64,000 bases of DNA from positions 62,001-126,000 of the forward strand of contig JAIBAY010000002.1 in assembly GCA_019694975.1 (NCBI GenBank), given 5' to 3'. A program made the position numbers and the translations under genes. Position 1 is the first letter of the stretch. Each line of letters opens with the position of its first letter. Positions 26,806 through 35,270 of the stretch are shown piece by piece. Source of the DNA: Chitinophagales bacterium (GTDB lineage: Bacteria; Bacteroidota; Bacteroidia; Chitinophagales; UBA10324). The notes under the pieces were generated by a model that did no database searches, had not been told where the DNA came from, and was given only the letters and a program-made list of their open reading frames with translations.

Positions 26806-27252
26806 TCAAGGGTAGTAAAGAGGTTTCAGTTTGGTCCAGCTTTGTATAACAAGATATTGTCTTTTGCCCTTGTAAAAATAGCCCAGTATGCCTTCTGCGG
26901 AAACAGGAACGGGAAAAGGAATGGGTTTCACTTCTTCCGCCTGCTTTTCGTAATCCTGCATATTCCTGATGGATTGTGACATATCAGTGGCCGACAATAC
27001 AAGGCTGTCACCTGCCGATTTCCTTTCATTCACTTCTACCCTTACTCTGCGTTCATTCACCCAAAGTGAATCAAACGTATAGTCAGGTTGATTTTGGATA
27101 CCTAATACTATTTCATAATTAACCCCTCTGCCCGAACCGGCAGCACCACCCGACCATGCTTGTGAATTGGCTGATTTTAAAGGCAACGATTGTTGCTTAT
27201 CACAGCTTTTTTCGGCAGATAAAAAAACCATCAGCATCAGCAAATACTTCAT
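26806..27252 (-). CDS. Exported or lipid-anchored protein of unknown function
   Basis: The 148-residue protein opens with a hydrophobic segment (MKYLLMLMVFLSAEKSC) that could be a non-canonical lipoprotein signal. A glycine/serine linker (SGGAAGSGRG) and a beta-rich domain (NYEIVLGIQNQPDYTFDSLWVNERRV) follow. The C-terminus contains IPFPVPVSAEGILGYFYKGKRQYLVI, which reads like the end of a small beta-barrel. No family is recognised. It is convergent with tilS and lies 34 bases downstream of holA on the same strand, so it may be co-transcribed with holA. Confidence 0.6.
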   Translation of the reverse strand: MKYLLMLMVFLSAEKSCDKQQSLPLKSANSQAWSGGAAGSGRGVNYEIVLGIQNQPDYTFDSLWVNERRVRVEVNERKSAGDSLVLSATDMSQSIRNMQDYEKQAEEVKPIPFPVPVSAEGILGYFYKGKRQYLVIQSWTKLKPLYYP

Positions 27253-27286
27253 AGCAAACTTTTATCAGTTTTAAAATTACAATGCA

Positions 27287-28303
27287 TCAGTGCAAAATCT
27301 TATAAACCAATTCCTTCAGCAGGGCTGCCTCTTCACTGCCCGTGTCATTAACACCCTTTGATCGCAGATCATAATCCTGCAGCAGGCCAATGACTTGCTC
27401 GGTTTTTTGCGGCGAATAGTTACGTGCCGCGGTTTTGTATTCGTTAATAATCACTGAAAATGCTTTAATACCGAGCACAGCGACGATCTCACTGTCCGTT
27501 TTCGGTTTGGCCTGGTGCATCAGGTAAATCCTGGAAAAATAGCCATATAGCGATCCGATTGTCAGCACCAGCGGATTTGGTTTGGGATTAGCCTTGAAAT
27601 AACTCACGATCCTGTTGGCCTTCAATACATCTCTCAAACCAAGCGCTTTACTCAGTTCAAATGTATTGTACTCTTTGCTGATACCAATGTTCTTTTCAAT
27701 ATCATCGGCTGAAATTTCCTTACCGGGCCCGACATTCAATATCAGTTTCTCCAGTTCATTGGCAACCCTCGACAGTTCATTTCCCACATATTCCACCAGC
27801 AATGCAGCGGCATGATGGCTGATGCTGAATTTCCTTTCTGCAAGGTATTGATTGATCCACTCCGGCACCTGGTTGTCATATAGTTTCTTCGTGGTCATGA
27901 GCACACAGTCCGGCCTTTCCTTCATCAATTTTCCCACCTTGGTACGCTTATCGAAATTTTCATAACGGTGGCAAAGTACGAGGATGGTTGTTCTGACCGG
28001 ATTTTCCACATACTTCAGCAATTCATCCCACTTCTTCAGCATCTGCGCTTCCTTCACAATTAATACCTGGTAATTGGAAAACATGGGATAATTCATAGCG
28101 CGCTGCCGGATTTCATTTACCGTAGTGTCCTTCCCATACAAAACCGTTTGATTAAAGCTCCGCTCTGCTTCCGGCAAGAGATTGTTTTCAATATAGTCGC
28201 TTACGAGATCAATAAAGTAAGGTTCTTCACCTTCCAGCAGATAAACAGGATGAACGATTTTGTTTTTCAGATCACGAATTATAGCATCGTAAGTAGTAAC
28301 CAT
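27287..28303 (-). CDS. holA: DNA polymerase III subunit delta HolA
   Basis: The ~338-residue clamp-loader delta subunit opens the sliding clamp during loading. Family marks are the N-terminal PVYLLEGEEPYFIDLVSDYI, LIVKEAQMLKKWDEL, TILVLCHRYENFDKRTK and the helical domain ELSRVANELEKLILNVG. There is no functional Walker A, as expected for delta. I place the start at the ATG at 28303 (MVTTYDAIIRDL); the ATG at 28315 adds four residues without family support. Adjacency to an HsdR_N-type protein and an AMP nucleosidase is typical of Bacteroidota genomes in my recollection. Confidence 0.92.
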   Translation of the reverse strand: MVTTYDAIIRDLKNKIVHPVYLLEGEEPYFIDLVSDYIENNLLPEAERSFNQTVLYGKDTTVNEIRQRAMNYPMFSNYQVLIVKEAQMLKKWDELLKYVENPVRTTILVLCHRYENFDKRTKVGKLMKERPDCVLMTTKKLYDNQVPEWINQYLAERKFSISHHAAALLVEYVGNELSRVANELEKLILNVGPGKEISADDIEKNIGISKEYNTFELSKALGLRDVLKANRIVSYFKANPKPNPLVLTIGSLYGYFSRIYLMHQAKPKTDSEIVAVLGIKAFSVIINEYKTAARNYSPQKTEQVIGLLQDYDLRSKGVNDTGSEEAALLKELVYKILH

Positions 28304-28388
28304 ATGAACGGACAATCCCGATTTTAATCAGACAGTGTGCAGTAATATTTTAATAGTGGTGCCAGCATGGTGACAACCATCAGCTAAA

Positions 28389-29159
28389 TTAAAATCGCAA
28401 ATGCTTTACTGTATCGCGGTTATTAATGAGTTGTTTCAAAGAGTCAATACCAATCTTGAGATGTAACTCTGCAAATTCATCAGTCACTTTCTTATCACTA
28501 ACCTCCGTTTTTACACCTTCGGGAACCATAGGCTGATCAGAAACCAGTAACAGGGCACCTGCAGGAATTTTATTTTTGAATGCTGTTACAAAGATGGTTG
28601 CTGTTTCCATGTCAATCGCCATACATCGCAATTGCTGCAAATATTTTTTAAATGGCTCGTCATACTCCCAAACCCTTCTGTTGGTTGTATAAACAGTGCC
28701 TGTCCAGTAGTCACGCTTGTGATCGCGGATGGTGGTTGAGATGGCCTTCTGTAAGGCAAAGGCCGGGAGTGCAGGCACTTCCGCCGGGAAATAATCATTA
28801 GACGTCCCTTCGCCCCTGATAGCCGCAATAGGCAATATGAGATGACCGATCTCATTTTTCTTTTTCAACCCGCCGCATTTCCCAAGAAACAACACCGCCT
28901 TGGGCTCGATCGCCGACAGCAAATCGATGATGGTGGCGGCATTCGCGCTTCCCATACCAAAATTGATAATGGTTATTCCCTTGGCTGTTGCACTCATCAT
29001 GGTACGGTCGCGGCCCTTTACTTTGGTGTCATTCCATTTGGCAAAGAGCTCAACATAATGGCTGAAATTAACGACGATGATATATTTTTCAAATTCGTTC
29101 AACGCCAGGCCTGTATACCTTGGCAACCAATTATCAACGATTTCCTTTTTCGTTTTCAT
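28389..29159 (-). CDS. amn: AMP nucleosidase (short Bacteroidota type)
   Basis: The 256-residue enzyme of the PNP/UDP phosphorylase superfamily cleaves AMP to adenine and ribose 5-phosphate. Motifs include the phosphate-site region FGMGSANAATIIDLL, FLGKCGGLKKK, the base-site motif CMAIDMETATIF and the catalytic Asp in LLVSDQP. It corresponds to the catalytic half of E. coli Amn (484 residues) without the N-terminal regulatory domain, as is usual in Bacteroidota. The promoter lies so close to the ATG that the mRNA should be almost leaderless. Confidence 0.88.
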   Translation of the reverse strand: MKTKKEIVDNWLPRYTGLALNEFEKYIIVVNFSHYVELFAKWNDTKVKGRDRTMMSATAKGITIINFGMGSANAATIIDLLSAIEPKAVLFLGKCGGLKKKNEIGHLILPIAAIRGEGTSNDYFPAEVPALPAFALQKAISTTIRDHKRDYWTGTVYTTNRRVWEYDEPFKKYLQQLRCMAIDMETATIFVTAFKNKIPAGALLLVSDQPMVPEGVKTEVSDKKVTDEFAELHLKIGIDSLKQLINNRDTVKHLRF

Positions 29160-29164
29160 AGAAT

Positions 29165-29195
29165 CAAAAATACAGTAATTAGTTGCTGATGCAAA
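29165..29195 (-). promoter_or_regulatory. Full-consensus promoter of amn
   Basis: CAAAAATA (29165-29172) is a perfect reverse-strand -7 box. CAAA (29192-29195) is a perfect -33 TTTG, separated by exactly 19 bases. The -7 box ends six bases before the ATG. Confidence 0.7.
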
Positions 29196-29373
29196 GGCTG
29201 TATGGCAGATTTGCCATCCATATCCTCATCAGGTTGGATTTTGCACTATTAAAAAGCGGCGTTGCTGCCGGCCGGCCATCACAGATTTCCGTTGCTGTAT
29301 ATTGATGCATCATTGCTGCCCTAAAGTGTTTGAAAATGCAGCCGCAATGGATGATTATCTTTATACTTCCTGC

Positions 29374-29823
29374 ATGCAAATCAATTTTCCAAAATACGAA
29401 TTCAAAGTCAGGCACATGGGTGAACAGCCGCAGATTTTTGATGCAATCCGTAAACGCTTTGTCGCCCTGACGCCGGAAGAATGGGTGCGTCAGCATTGGT
29501 TACGTTACCTGGTGGAGGAGAAAAAATATCCCCGTTCTTTGGTAGCCGTTGAGATGTCGTTGAAGCTGAATAAGCTTTCAAAACGATGTGACATTGTGGT
29601 ATTCGGCAGAAACGGATTGCCGCAACTGATTGTGGAATGCAAGGCGGCAGAGGTGAAGCTGTCGCAGAAGGTGTTTGATCAGATTGCGCGCTACAACCTT
29701 GCTTTGAAGGTAAGCTACCTGGTTGTATCGAATGGCTGGAAGCACTACTGCTGTGCCATTGATGCCGGAAAGGGGAGCTATCATTTTATGGAAGCCTTAC
29801 CCGACTGGTCCGCCTTTCATTGA
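29374..29823 (+). CDS. Stand-alone HsdR N-terminal domain-like (PD-(D/E)XK) protein
   Basis: The ~149-residue protein starts at the ATG at 29374 (MQINFPKYEFKVR); upstream residues in the frame are not family-like. It carries the type I restriction enzyme R subunit N-terminal fold: EEWVRQHWLRYLVEEKKYP, then the nuclease motif D in RCDIVVF and ECK in LIVECKAAEV, with a following Q in FDQIARYN. No helicase, HsdM or HsdS is nearby, so this is not a restriction system. Such small proteins are conserved in Bacteroidota near holA; a DNA repair or processing role is plausible but unproven. Confidence 0.8.
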   Translation: MQINFPKYEFKVRHMGEQPQIFDAIRKRFVALTPEEWVRQHWLRYLVEEKKYPRSLVAVEMSLKLNKLSKRCDIVVFGRNGLPQLIVECKAAEVKLSQKVFDQIARYNLALKVSYLVVSNGWKHYCCAIDAGKGSYHFMEALPDWSAFH

Positions 29824-29924
29824 AGCTGCACTGCCTGCTACCCGTTTTTTGATCTGCTGGTTCAGGCGAAAGGTTAATTTCCTGCATGCAAAATCCTGTA
29901 CTTCCAATATCAATTCAGCGCTGT

Positions 29925-30638
29925 ATGAAAAAAGTTATCATTATTGGTGCATCTTCAGGCATTGGCCGTGAACTGGCCATCTTATACGCCAGGCAAAGCT
30001 GTATTGTCGGCATTACGGGAAGGAAAAAGGAATTGCTGGATGAACTGCATTCCCTGTATCCTGATCGGCTTGTTACAAGGCCATTTGACAATACCAAAGA
30101 TGATGTGGAATATCATATTAGTGAGCTGATTGCTCAACTAGGCGGGCTTGATTTGCTGATACTGAGCGCCGGAAACGGAGAATTAAACACCACACTTGAC
30201 TGGGCGCCGGAACAAAGTACTGTTGCGCTGAATGTGATGGCCTGGACGCAGATTGCCGGCTACACCTTCCGGTATTTCCGGCAGCAAAACCACGGGCAGT
30301 TGGCTGCAATTACTTCCATTGCATCCATTCGCGGAGAAGGCCGGGCACCTGCCTACAATGCAAGCAAAGCTTTTCAGGCAAATTACCTGGAAGGGCTTCG
30401 GAAACTTGCAACCTATAAAAAGCTCAACATCTATATCACCGATATTCAGCCAGGATTTGTGAAAACTCAGATGGCAAAGGGTAATGGCCGCTTTTGGGAA
30501 GCGCCCGTAGAGAAAGCCGCATTACAAATTTATGCAGCTGTTGAAAGTAAAAAACGGAAAGCATATATCACCAAAAGATGGTGGCTTATTGCACAACTTT
30601 TAAAGATTGCACCGGATTGGATTTACAACAGGCTCTGA
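29925..30638 (+). CDS. Short-chain dehydrogenase/reductase
   Basis: The ~237-residue Rossmann oxidoreductase starts at the ATG at 29925 (MKKVIIIGASSGIG), placing the NAD(P)-binding GASSGIG at residues 8-14. Other SDR landmarks are the LSAGNGE strand (NAG-like), the catalytic Ser in AAITSIASIRG and YNASKA with the Tyr-x3-Lys pair. The C-terminal stretch VEKAALQIYAAVESKKRKAYITKRW is typical of the 'classical' SDRs grouped with DltE/YdfG-like enzymes. The substrate cannot be inferred. It follows the nuclease-fold gene by 101 bases and is convergent with the FG-GAP protein gene. Confidence 0.88.
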   Translation: MKKVIIIGASSGIGRELAILYARQSCIVGITGRKKELLDELHSLYPDRLVTRPFDNTKDDVEYHISELIAQLGGLDLLILSAGNGELNTTLDWAPEQSTVALNVMAWTQIAGYTFRYFRQQNHGQLAAITSIASIRGEGRAPAYNASKAFQANYLEGLRKLATYKKLNIYITDIQPGFVKTQMAKGNGRFWEAPVEKAALQIYAAVESKKRKAYITKRWWLIAQLLKIAPDWIYNRL

Positions 30639-30713
30639 ACAACTAATTGCAGTATGGAAGCCTTTCACCAACAATATCCATCACTAACACGATGATTAAG
30701 TCAAATCCAAAAA

Positions 30714-30746
30714 AAAGCCTCCGGTCAGAATGCAACCGGAGGCTTT
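30714..30746. terminator. Rho-independent terminator between convergent genes
   Basis: AAAGCCTCCGGT (30714-30725) pairs perfectly with ACCGGAGGCTTT (30735-30746). The preceding A-tract provides a U-tract for the reverse-strand FG-GAP gene. Confidence 0.85.
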
Positions 30747-30764
30747 CTCTGCAATTACTAACAA

Positions 30765-33053
30765 CTACATATTCATCATATGATGGCCCGTCATGGTAGA
30801 ATCGCCTTCTGCCATTCTGCGTTCCATTGTCTTAAATTCAAAAGGTTTGATATCCCATACAGCAAGTTGCTTATCTCCTTCTTTCGCTTTGTAAATTTTA
30901 TTAACAGCAACATTGGTATAAACATCCTTCTGTCCGGTGGCAGGCCAGGTCACTTCAATCTCATCAATCACCGTTGCTTTTCCAACGCCGGCTTCTAAAC
31001 GTATTGGATTGCCACCAAAGCTCGCGCCTTTGCTCACAGTAAGATACGTGGACCGCTTGGTTCCATTATCGTTAAATGTAAGCTTCACGCGTGTGCCAAC
31101 GGCTGCCTTGTTACTCTTCACACCTTCAAACTTGATGTTGATCCAGTTGTTGCCAAAACCTGGATTTTCATAAAGCGCGTTCTCATAGATGTCGCCATAA
31201 TAGAACCCGCCAAAGTCTGCATACACATCCTGGTCTCCATCCATGTCAAAATCGCAGAAGGCGATCGCATGGCCCTTTTGCAGCTGGCCGAAACCGCCTG
31301 AAATCGTACAGTCTTCGAAGTACTGTCCTTCGTGATTATGAAACATACGGTTAGGGAAAATTGCCTTGTAGTCGGGTGCTCCTATACCGAGATAGAAATC
31401 CAGCCAGCCGTCGTTATCGAGGTCGCCATAGTTGCAACCCATGGTGAAGGTTTCATACTGAATGTGTACCTGTTTCGCGATATTAGTGAAGGTTCCATTT
31501 TTGTTGTTCAGATACAGGCAGGGAAACAAGGTTGAATCCATTGGCAGTCCCATAAACTCGCGGCAACTGTTAATAGTGTAACCCGGCTGATAAGCTGAAA
31601 CATATAAATCATCGTAACCATCATTGTTAAAATCGAACCACCAGCAAGGGAAATTGGAAGGTGTTCCCGGACAACCGGCCTCTTTCGTTACATCGGTAAA
31701 ATGCACCTTGCCATTCTTCACCCCATCATTCCTGTAGAGGCGGGCCGGTTTCTGAAAACTGGATGCATAGAGGTCGGGATAGCCATCGTTGTTGTAATCG
31801 CCCCAGGAAGCACCCTTAATATACAGTTTGAAATCAATGCCGGCTTCATGTGAAATATCAGTAAAAGTTTCGTCGCCGTTGTTACGATAGAGATTGCTTT
31901 GGTAGCCCATTTCATGGCCAAGAAAGAGATCTAAATCACCGTCCTTATCAATATCTGCCCATTCGGCTGATTGCGTGGGGTTGTAATTCATCAATCCTGC
32001 TTTAATAGTAACATCGCTGAAAGTGCCATTGCCATTGTTGCGCATGAGTGACGGAGGCAAATGACCGGCTTCATATTTCCATCCGCCGCGGGGAATAAAA
32101 AAGTCCATATTGCCATCATTATTATAATCCATATGTACCACGTTCAGTCCTTCCATTTCTCCTTTCAGCCCTGCACGCTCGGTGTAATCGGTAAATGTGC
32201 CATCCCCATTATTATGAAAGTATTTCACATTATCATCAAGTATAGCGCTGCTACTGATGATATCAGCATAGCCGTCATTGTCAAAATCATCCGCACAAAT
32301 ACCCCCTGCCCAACCGGTATTTTCGATACCAAGATCCATGGCAACTTCATTAAACCGCGGGCAGTCCCATTCATTTTTATACAACTTTTTATCCAGGATT
32401 AATTGCTGCGGCACTTCCGGAGGAACAGATCCATTGGCCTGGCATGCAATATTCAGCAACCATATGGAGAGATAGTCTTTCGGCTTCTTTTCAATAATTT
32501 TCAGGTACCTCCTGATGGCTTCCTCCACCGGTTTTTTCATGGTGTGAACACCGCTGCCTGATATAGGAAAGGCGCAGGAAGCATCATTCCTGTTATCCAA
32601 ACAATTCTGCTGCTCTCCCAGGCGTAAATAAGCGATAGCCAGAAAGCTTTCGAGTGAATCCAGCTTCGACCAGCCTTTTCCATTAGCTTTTGCTTTTGCC
32701 GGGTCGCTCATGTAGGCAGGATCATTTTCCAGTTTCAGCAGGTAATCAATTCCTTTCTGTGTGGTGCCGTTATAGATATGCTGTAAACCCAAATTGAATT
32801 GTAACTGCTGATTGGAAGGATCCTTCTCCAATCTTTTTTCCAATATGGGAATCATCTCATTATTTCTTCCATAGAGAGTAAATGGATCCGATTCCTTCAC
32901 AATTTCCTGGTAGATTTCAGGCATGGTGGTGCTTTCAATCTTAAGATTCGCATAGGCTGATTTTGCTCTTGTTTTCATCTTAAAAACAACAAAGCTGCCA
33001 ATCAAAACAACTGCAACTAAGGAAACAAGGAAGAGTATTCTGCCCTTTTTCAT
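30765..33053 (-). CDS. CRTAC1-type FG-GAP/VCBS repeat protein with ASPIC/UnbV domain and TPR
   Basis: The 762-residue protein has an uncleaved-looking N-terminal membrane anchor (residues 6-26), TPR-like helices (50-190), and seven FG-GAP blades each with a calcium loop: DNDGYAD, NNDGNMD, DKDGDLD, NNDGYPD, NNDGYDD, DNDGWLD and DMDGDQD. An ASPIC/UnbV domain follows (LEAGVGKATVIDEIEVTWPATG). This is the CRTAC1 family, presumably a calcium-bound seven-bladed propeller outside the cytoplasm. Related genes are abundant in Bacteroidota and Planctomycetes; the ligand is unknown. A -7 box lies at 33089-33096. Confidence 0.87.
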   Translation of the reverse strand: MKKGRILFLVSLVAVVLIGSFVVFKMKTRAKSAYANLKIESTTMPEIYQEIVKESDPFTLYGRNNEMIPILEKRLEKDPSNQQLQFNLGLQHIYNGTTQKGIDYLLKLENDPAYMSDPAKAKANGKGWSKLDSLESFLAIAYLRLGEQQNCLDNRNDASCAFPISGSGVHTMKKPVEEAIRRYLKIIEKKPKDYLSIWLLNIACQANGSVPPEVPQQLILDKKLYKNEWDCPRFNEVAMDLGIENTGWAGGICADDFDNDGYADIISSSAILDDNVKYFHNNGDGTFTDYTERAGLKGEMEGLNVVHMDYNNDGNMDFFIPRGGWKYEAGHLPPSLMRNNGNGTFSDVTIKAGLMNYNPTQSAEWADIDKDGDLDLFLGHEMGYQSNLYRNNGDETFTDISHEAGIDFKLYIKGASWGDYNNDGYPDLYASSFQKPARLYRNDGVKNGKVHFTDVTKEAGCPGTPSNFPCWWFDFNNDGYDDLYVSAYQPGYTINSCREFMGLPMDSTLFPCLYLNNKNGTFTNIAKQVHIQYETFTMGCNYGDLDNDGWLDFYLGIGAPDYKAIFPNRMFHNHEGQYFEDCTISGGFGQLQKGHAIAFCDFDMDGDQDVYADFGGFYYGDIYENALYENPGFGNNWINIKFEGVKSNKAAVGTRVKLTFNDNGTKRSTYLTVSKGASFGGNPIRLEAGVGKATVIDEIEVTWPATGQKDVYTNVAVNKIYKAKEGDKQLAVWDIKPFEFKTMERRMAEGDSTMTGHHMMNM

Positions 33054-33088
33054 AAATGATTTGATTTCGTTGACGTAAAATTTGCCTG

Positions 33089-33096
33089 CAAATATA
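33089..33096 (-). promoter_or_regulatory. -7 box for the CRTAC1-type gene
   Basis: CAAATATA reads TATATTTG on the minus strand, a full consensus match about 36 bases upstream of the ATG. Confidence 0.45.
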
Positions 33097-33289
33097 AACG
33101 CTCTGTCATAAGGTGTATATCGCTAATGCCTAATGGTATGTGAATGTTTGTTAAGGAAATACAAACATCGGACACTAAATGCTGTGCGGCTATATATAAC
33201 AGGTACTTTACGATGTAATCGAAGCAGGAAACAGGCAGAGAATTCTACATATTGCGTTGCCCCTTCTTTCCTCACATTCGATTTTACCA

Positions 33290-33853
33290 TCATTTGCCCT
33301 GCAGCACGCATTCAGCAAACGACGGCAGGTCATTAAAGCAATCATCAATAAGCGGATTTACAGCCGGAGCACTTTTGCCATTCAGGATAAACGCCGTTTT
33401 CATGCCTGCTCTTCGCCCAAACTCCATATCGCTTATAGAATCACCTACCACTACTGATTTTATAAATTCAATATCCGGGAAATCCTGCTTCGCGAGCAAT
33501 GCCATGCCTGTATTGGGTTTCCTGAGTTCAGAATTGTCAGATTTGAGGTGAGGCGCATAATAAACAGCATCAATTTTGCCGCCGGAATCCCGGATAGAAC
33601 TGATAATGTGGCTGTGAATATGTTCTACTGCTTCTCCTGTCATCAGTCCCTTACCAACACCTTGCTGATTGGTGATGATGATTGTTTTTCCGAAATGCGC
33701 CGACAATTTGCTGATGGCCTCCCTGGCACCGGGCAGCCATTCAAACTGATCGATGCTGCGCACATAGTCGTCATCAATCTTTTTATTGATGACGCCGTCG
33801 CGGTCGAGAAAAAGCGACCAGGACTTATCGATGTGTAAATCTTTCCAGTTCAT
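33290..33853 (-). CDS. gmhB: D-glycero-alpha-D-manno-heptose 1,7-bisphosphate 7-phosphatase GmhB
   Basis: The ~187-residue HAD phosphatase removes the 7-phosphate from heptose 1,7-bisphosphate. It shows the HAD motif I FLDRDGVIN, motif II IIITNQQGVGKG, a possible Zn-loop region (YYAPHLKSDNSELRKPNTG) with fewer Cys than E. coli GmhB, and motif IV VVGDSISDMEFG. I use the ATG at 33853 (MNWKDLHID); an ATG at 33868 is possible. Either way it overlaps the upstream guanylyltransferase gene by 29-44 bases, showing tight translational coupling. It is the third enzymatic step of the pathway and the last gene of the operon. Confidence 0.9.
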   Translation of the reverse strand: MNWKDLHIDKSWSLFLDRDGVINKKIDDDYVRSIDQFEWLPGAREAISKLSAHFGKTIIITNQQGVGKGLMTGEAVEHIHSHIISSIRDSGGKIDAVYYAPHLKSDNSELRKPNTGMALLAKQDFPDIEFIKSVVVGDSISDMEFGRRAGMKTAFILNGKSAPAVNPLIDDCFNDLPSFAECVLQGK

Positions 33854-34532
33854 GCTTTGATCTTTCATAATCTTCGGGGATGCCGATATCAATAAAATAA
33901 TCATCGAACACAACACCATAAACAGACAAGCGCGCAAGATGAGATTCCATCAAATCCTTTTCGAAAGAAAATTTTTCAGGAAGATCAAGCCCATCAAAAA
34001 GACGCTTGCGCAAAAGGTAAATGCCCCCATTGATATTGCCTTGCTGATAAAACTTTTTTTCTTCAAAAGAAGTGACTTTTCCCAATGCATCCGTCACAAC
34101 GACACCATAACGGTCGAAGTCAGTCATTCTTTTCAGCGCAAGCGTAAGCACCGAATCTTGGCTTTGATGTCGCCGGTAAAAATCCTTCAGATCAATACCA
34201 AAGAAGGTATCACCGTTAAAAACGAAGCATTCATCACCGGAAATTTTTTCCAATGCCATTTTGATGGCGCCACCGGTTCCCAGCGGACTTTCCTCCACCG
34301 AATAAGTAAGATGGAGCGAACCATATTTTGAGCCGAAATAATCCTGAATTGACTCCCATTTATAGCCTACAGAGAGGATGCAATTCTCTATGCCCTGCAG
34401 TTGCAGGTAATCGAGCAGGTATTGCAGAAAGGGCTTCCCGTTGATATCGGCCATTGGCTTCGGGCGGTCTTTAACCACAGCCTGCAGCCTGGTGCCGAAT
34501 CCGCCGGCAAGAATGATGGCAGTATTAACCAT
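33825..34532 (-). CDS. hddC: D-glycero-alpha-D-manno-heptose 1-phosphate guanylyltransferase HddC
   Basis: The 235-residue nucleotidyltransferase has the Rossmann-type motif LAGGFGTRL (8-16), the PKPM lysine region, the metal site FNGDTFF and the C-terminal FIDIGIPEDY. These fit HddC, which uses GTP to activate heptose 1-phosphate to GDP-heptose, the final step. The family resembles mannose/glucose-1-phosphate transferases, but the flanking genes (hddA, gmhA, gmhB) decide the substrate. It overlaps the downstream gmhB start and is preceded by gmhA with a 63-base gap. Confidence 0.9.
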   Translation of the reverse strand: MVNTAIILAGGFGTRLQAVVKDRPKPMADINGKPFLQYLLDYLQLQGIENCILSVGYKWESIQDYFGSKYGSLHLTYSVEESPLGTGGAIKMALEKISGDECFVFNGDTFFGIDLKDFYRRHQSQDSVLTLALKRMTDFDRYGVVVTDALGKVTSFEEKKFYQQGNINGGIYLLRKRLFDGLDLPEKFSFEKDLMESHLARLSVYGVVFDDYFIDIGIPEDYERSKHELERFTHR

Positions 34533-34595
34533 GGATGATTGTCAGCATAATTAACAGCAGCATGTTTTACAACTGTGACAGCAGCAAAGTAATAA

Positions 34596-35177
34596 CTACT
34601 TACCTCTTTCAAACATTCGTTCTTCCACCAGCTCACAGATGATATGCCCCATCATGATATGCGATTCCTGAATGCGGGGCGTATCGGAGGATGGTGCATT
34701 GAGCAAATAAGTTGAAAGCGCTTTCATTTTACCTCCTGATTCACCGGTCATACCAACCGTGATCATCCCGATTTCCTTTGCAAGTTCAAAGGCTTTGATC
34801 ACATTACCCGAATTACCTGAAGTGGAGATACCTACGAGCACATCACCTTTTCGTCCCCTGGCCTTAATCAGGCGGGAATAGATCTGATCATAGGAATAAT
34901 CATTGGCAACCGCAGTGAGGTAAGAGGTATTCACATGCAATGCTTCCGCATCAAGCGGATCGCGGTCAAAATAGAAACGTCCGCTTAATTCTGCTGCAAT
35001 GTGTTGTGCATCAGCGGCACTGCCGCCGTTTCCGCAAAACAATACCTTTCCGTCATGTGCATAGCAGTTCACAATTTCATCTGCCACCTGCTGCAGGATG
35101 GTGATAAGTGCAGGGTCATGCAGGATTTTTTCCTTCACCGAGATGGAAGCCGTGATTATTTCCTTTATTTTATTCAT
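34596..35177 (-). CDS. gmhA: D-sedoheptulose 7-phosphate isomerase GmhA
   Basis: The 193-residue SIS-domain protein converts sedoheptulose 7-phosphate to D-glycero-D-manno-heptose 7-phosphate, the entry step to heptoses. Features: LFCGNGGSAADAQHIAAELSGRF (phosphate and zinc-side region with H near residue 59), LVGISTSGNSGNVI and the C-terminal zinc-side ESHIMMGHIICELVE. The length equals E. coli GmhA (192). It lies between hddA (93-base gap) and hddC on the same strand. Confidence 0.94.
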   Translation of the reverse strand: MNKIKEIITASISVKEKILHDPALITILQQVADEIVNCYAHDGKVLFCGNGGSAADAQHIAAELSGRFYFDRDPLDAEALHVNTSYLTAVANDYSYDQIYSRLIKARGRKGDVLVGISTSGNSGNVIKAFELAKEIGMITVGMTGESGGKMKALSTYLLNAPSSDTPRIQESHIMMGHIICELVEERMFERGK

Positions 35178-35270
35178 GATGTAGTTTTCTTTTGTGGTTA
35201 GTTATTATTTATGGTTACAGGCTGGACAATAATTATCTTCCTTCGCACTGTTGCCGGGATGACAGCAATA

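Noticed and set aside
29374-29823. Type I restriction-modification system
   Set aside because: Only the HsdR N-terminal-like domain is present; no helicase region, HsdM or HsdS is in the neighbourhood.
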